Part shown: piece by piece, positions 5,236 to 7,866 of the stretch
Numbering within the stretch: position 1 is the stretch's first letter
How the letters are laid out: each line of letters opens with the position of its first letter
Assembly (NCBI GenBank): GCA_046160675.1
Contig: JBJXHH010000148.1
Location: forward strand, 1 to 7,866
Length of the DNA: 7,866 bases
From: JACMJP01 sp046160675
Lineage (GTDB): Bacteria; Bacteroidota; Bacteroidia; Chitinophagales; BACL12
Direction: 5' to 3'
The notes under the pieces: model-generated
What the model was told of the DNA's origin: nothing
Databases searched by the model: none
The model's input: only the letters and a program-made list of their open reading frames with translations
Translations under genes and position numbers: made by a program

Positions 5236-7866
5236 TCACTGTTTCGCAAACTGTGCGAAATAACTTCCATCCCTTGAGATAAGTTTTATGAAATAAACAC
5301 CAGGTGGAACATGAGTGACATCTATTTCATGAGTTTGTGTTACATGAATTCCTTCAAAAATATCTTCAGCTACAATTCGGCCTGCGGCATCTGATATTTT
5401 TATTGAACTGATAGTTATTTCATCAGGGAATTCAAGATGTATTTTAACCATCGCAGGGTTGGGATATAGAGTCATTTCAGATTGTTCATCAGGCATCCCT
5501 TCTTTACACCCGCCTGTTACAAAATTCCCCCAGGCTGATCTTAAAATACTTCCGCCGGGACATGTTGCCTTCACCTGCCATTTATAAGTTGCGCAGGGTA
5601 ATAATCCTGTTAAATTAATTTCTTCATTTGCTCCTGCACTTACAGTTCCGACTGAAGACGTACCTCCAACTTTTTTGTATGTCACTGTGTAGCTGCTGGC
5701 CCCGCTATTATTCCAACTAAGAAAAGCAGATGATGAAGTAATGCTCGAAGCAGTTAAACCGGTTGGTGTCGTGCAAACGATTGGTGTGAAAGCAATTGTA
5801 AAAGCAATTTCTGTTGCATCATAAAATTCATAATCTTTTTTATTGAGCGTAAAATACATTTCATCTCCTGCATTCATGGTTCCCAGGTCATGTAAATCAG
5901 GATCGTTTAACCATTTTTGATCATATAACGGAAGTAGGGAAGATATGACTTGACCATTTTTCTGCACTTTGAACCTTGTTTTAGAACCAATTGAAGAAAC
6001 TCTTCGGGCAGAAATATTTTTAACAGAATAATTCCCTGTCACCGGGGCTTTAAAAGCAACTACCATGTTATGCGCATTCGCCGGCGGAAAGATCTGTAGA
6101 TCAAAAACACCAGAGGGAAAAGGGGCCTCTGTTTCATTTTCATCACTTCCCCTTGACACTGTACTTTTCGCAACGTAGGGATACGCATTATATAAATAGT
6201 CGAACGACCAGATATTTTCTGCTTTGTTATAACCTTCTATATGTTGATCAGGATTGTACACACTTAATGAATTTCCAAACAATGTACCTTCATCATCCGC
6301 TGATTCATAAAAATGAAAATATGCGGGTAAACCAATATCAAAAGCGTCGGGAATATAGGCATGCGGTGAGTCAGAAAGCATGATCATATCATAAGAGTTC
6401 CATTCAGTTGCGCTTAAATTATTAACCTGGATGGTAGCATTCATGGTATCTCTCAAATTATAATTATCTTTTACAATAAGCCTCGCTGAGTAAGTACCAA
6501 CAACATTATAAGTTTTAGAAACAGAAATTCCATTGCCTGATGTTCCATCTCCGAATGCCCATTTATAACTTACAATTGTATCACCGCCATTGACTGATGG
6601 TGATGCATCAAAGTTTACTGTGAGAGGAGCTATACCTGAGGAAACCGAGGTTGTAAATAATGCCGTTGGTGGAACTACTGTACAATTCGGATATAACCAA
6701 ACATCTGTAGAGCCGGAAAGTCCGATAGCATCTGTAACTGTCAATTTTACCCTAAATGCATAATAATCCCCATCACAACCCTCCCCTGAAATTGTTGTAG
6801 TGGTAATTTTATTTGTATCAACACTTCCGGGGTGATTGTGAGTATCATGATATAAAAAAGTTTGCCAGGCATAATTGATTTCCTCAATATTATGTTCAGC
6901 ATCAACTACCGATGCTGTCAGCGGATAGTTAGAAATTACCCCTTGAGTGTAAAGATCTCCATTTGATATTGAGGTGATTGTAGGTACAGGTGGTGTATTG
7001 TTTACAAAAATTGTTGTATCTGCTACAGATGATAAACCAAGTGAATCAGTAACGGATAGGGTAACTGTGAATACAGTTGGTTCAGTATCTGAGGTTGTAA
7101 AAACATGGGTTGGGTTTTTTTCTGTAGTAGTTGTTCCATCACCAATATTCCATTCATAAGTTAGTAGTCCACCTTCAGGGTCTGAAGAGTTATCTGCACT
7201 AAAACTTACAATGAGGGGAGAATTTCCATAAATAATGTCAGTGTTGATTACAGCATCTGGAGCTAAATTCTCATTTAGTGAGTAAGCGAATCTTTTTACC
7301 TGCGAAGGGTATTGAACATAATAAATGTATCCATCAATAGGATTCATAGCCATGCAAACAACGGGTCCCGGTGTTGTAAAAAAATCATTTACTGAAACCA
7401 AATCATTATCAGTTGTAAGCTCAATATTTTTGACCCAGTTTCCTGCAAAATCAGCATGAAAGTAGGTGTTTAGATATGTTTCGGGGTAAGCTTCTCCGGT
7501 GTACCAAACACCCCCAACAGAGGCTGCTCCGGAAAAATCTTCTCCGCCGATTGCCTCATGTATATGTTCCCAACTTGCTGTGGTTCCTGTAAAAGTTGCC
7601 ACTCTTGTTTCAACAGCATTATGCGCCCAATCCATCACCGGTCTTTTGTTCTGGAATAAATTAATTGTTGGTGGAATAGTTATGAGTGGTTCACAGCTGT
7701 TCGAGTAAATTGGAGGTAATAATGTTTCCTGGACAATGAGATGCTTGAAATCAAAGAACTTATCATTACATGTTGAGCCGTTGAATAATGGGTTTGGAGC
7801 GTCCCTGTTATCCGCAGAACTTACATCATATCCCACCTGCAGTTCCATTCCTTCATACACCGGCCA
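5236..7866 (-). CDS. Secreted glucose/sorbosone-dehydrogenase-type protein with PKD, FN3 and T9SS domains (N-terminal part missing)
   Basis: The frame runs open to the right edge, so the N terminus lies outside; 876 residues are visible. Residues 1-196 are the end of a PQQ-dependent sugar dehydrogenase-like propeller: WPVYEGM at 1-7, GGVWYTGEAYPE at 118-129, YFHADFAGNWVKNI at about 135-148, and NPIDGYIYYVQYPSQVKRFAY at about 175-195. The catalytic and cofactor residues are in the missing part. PKD domain 1 follows (about 201-290, with EWNIGDG), then an Ig-like unit (about 294-396) with FLYHDTHNHPG, PKD 2 (about 397-482, KWAFGDG), an unassigned region (about 484-695), an FN3 domain (about 697-787, with paired cysteines), and a T9SS sorting domain (about 797-876) with YPNP at 801-804 and PGVYFIKL near 855. 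The protein is probably secreted or surface-attached and may act on sugars or polysaccharide-derived substrates. Substrate and enzyme activity are not shown; many relatives are uncharacterised. Confidence 0.9.
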   Translation of the reverse strand, partial: WPVYEGMELQVGYDVSSADNRDAPNPLFNGSTCNDKFFDFKHLIVQETLLPPIYSNSCEPLITIPPTINLFQNKRPVMDWAHNAVETRVATFTGTTASWEHIHEAIGGEDFSGAASVGGVWYTGEAYPETYLNTYFHADFAGNWVKNIELTTDNDLVSVNDFFTTPGPVVCMAMNPIDGYIYYVQYPSQVKRFAYSLNENLAPDAVINTDIIYGNSPLIVSFSADNSSDPEGGLLTYEWNIGDGTTTTEKNPTHVFTTSDTEPTVFTVTLSVTDSLGLSSVADTTIFVNNTPPVPTITSISNGDLYTQGVISNYPLTASVVDAEHNIEEINYAWQTFLYHDTHNHPGSVDTNKITTTTISGEGCDGDYYAFRVKLTVTDAIGLSGSTDVWLYPNCTVVPPTALFTTSVSSGIAPLTVNFDASPSVNGGDTIVSYKWAFGDGTSGNGISVSKTYNVVGTYSARLIVKDNYNLRDTMNATIQVNNLSATEWNSYDMIMLSDSPHAYIPDAFDIGLPAYFHFYESADDEGTLFGNSLSVYNPDQHIEGYNKAENIWSFDYLYNAYPYVAKSTVSRGSDENETEAPFPSGVFDLQIFPPANAHNMVVAFKAPVTGNYSVKNISARRVSSIGSKTRFKVQKNGQVISSLLPLYDQKWLNDPDLHDLGTMNAGDEMYFTLNKKDYEFYDATEIAFTIAFTPIVCTTPTGLTASSITSSSAFLSWNNSGASSYTVTYKKVGGTSSVGTVSAGANEEINLTGLLPCATYKWQVKATCPGGSILRSAWGNFVTGGCKEGMPDEQSEMTLYPNPAMVKIHLEFPDEITISSIKISDAAGRIVAEDIFEGIHVTQTHEIDVTHVPPGVYFIKLISRDGSYFAQFAKQ
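5242..5260 (-). repeat. Perfect inverted repeat in the last codons of the large secreted-protein gene
   Basis: TTTCGCA and TGCGAAA form a 7-base perfect stem with a 5-base loop; one wobble and one further pair extend it to 5240-5262. It lies just before the stop codon at 5236-5238, so the transcript would fold within its last nine codons. The RNA that follows is CAGUGAAAUAAUUAUU, AU-rich but without a clean U tract, so it is at best a weak intrinsic terminator. It may serve instead as a 3'-end stabilising structure, or be coincidence from the coding sequence FAQFAK. Confidence 0.4.
5784..6417 (-). other. Unassigned domain of about 210 residues in the large secreted protein
   Basis: Residues about 484-695 of the visible fragment match no family I can name. 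The first part is rich in aromatic residues (DIGLPAYFHFYESADDEGT and WSFDYLYNAYPYVAKS). The second part has a beta-sandwich-like strand pattern: VVAFKAPVTGNYSVKNISAR, then TRFKVQKNGQVISSL, then LGTMNAGDEMYFTL and FYDATEIAFTIAFTP. This resembles the strand order of carbohydrate-binding or jelly-roll modules, but that is an inference from pattern only. It sits between PKD 2 and FN3, where substrate-binding modules are often placed. Confidence 0.5.

Noticed and set aside
6153..6383. Plus-strand open frame of 76 codons opposite the large secreted-protein gene
   Set aside because: It lies within a continuous, domain-bearing minus-strand frame and has no credible features of its own.

Overview
The window looks like chromosomal DNA from a member of the Bacteroidota, possibly Chitinophagales or a related lineage. 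The base composition is AT-rich. Two encoded proteins end in type IX secretion (T9SS) C-terminal sorting domains, and one of these is a long mosaic of PKD, Ig-like and fibronectin III modules typical of that phylum. Good Shine-Dalgarno sequences are largely absent and gene starts are preceded by A/T-rich stretches, as is usual there. The placement rests on gene content only; there is no rRNA or other marker.

Layout, left to right. Positions 1-1203 (+) hold the nearly complete C-terminal portion of a MacB/FtsX-type ABC transporter permease, cut by the left edge. Its stop codon overlaps the start of a sulfotransferase-family gene (about 1203-1898, +), so the two are probably co-transcribed and translationally coupled. 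After a 121-base AT-rich gap comes a gene for a secreted 302-residue T9SS cargo protein (2020-2928, +) of unknown function.

The strand then switches. Only four bases separate the cargo stop from the stop of a 165-residue cytosolic protein built from two diverged copies of one unit (2933-3430, -). Upstream of that gene on the minus strand lie purE (3461-4012) and purK (4017-5171), in the transcription order purK, purE, duplicated-unit protein. PurK and PurE together carry out the two-step conversion of AIR to CAIR in purine synthesis. Tight spacing (4 and 30 bases) suggests one operon. Upstream again on the minus strand is the 3' part of a very large gene (5236 to the right edge). It encodes the end of a glucose/sorbosone-dehydrogenase-type beta-propeller followed by PKD, Ig-like, PKD, an unrecognised domain of about 210 residues, FN3 and a T9SS sorting domain.

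The purine genes and the surface or secreted proteins do not form an obvious joint pathway. I see no mobile element, CRISPR array, tRNA, rRNA or defence system. Nothing here amounts to a convincing undescribed system. The best leads are the unassigned domain in the large secreted protein, the internally duplicated protein attached to purKE, and a perfect short hairpin inside the last codons of the large gene.
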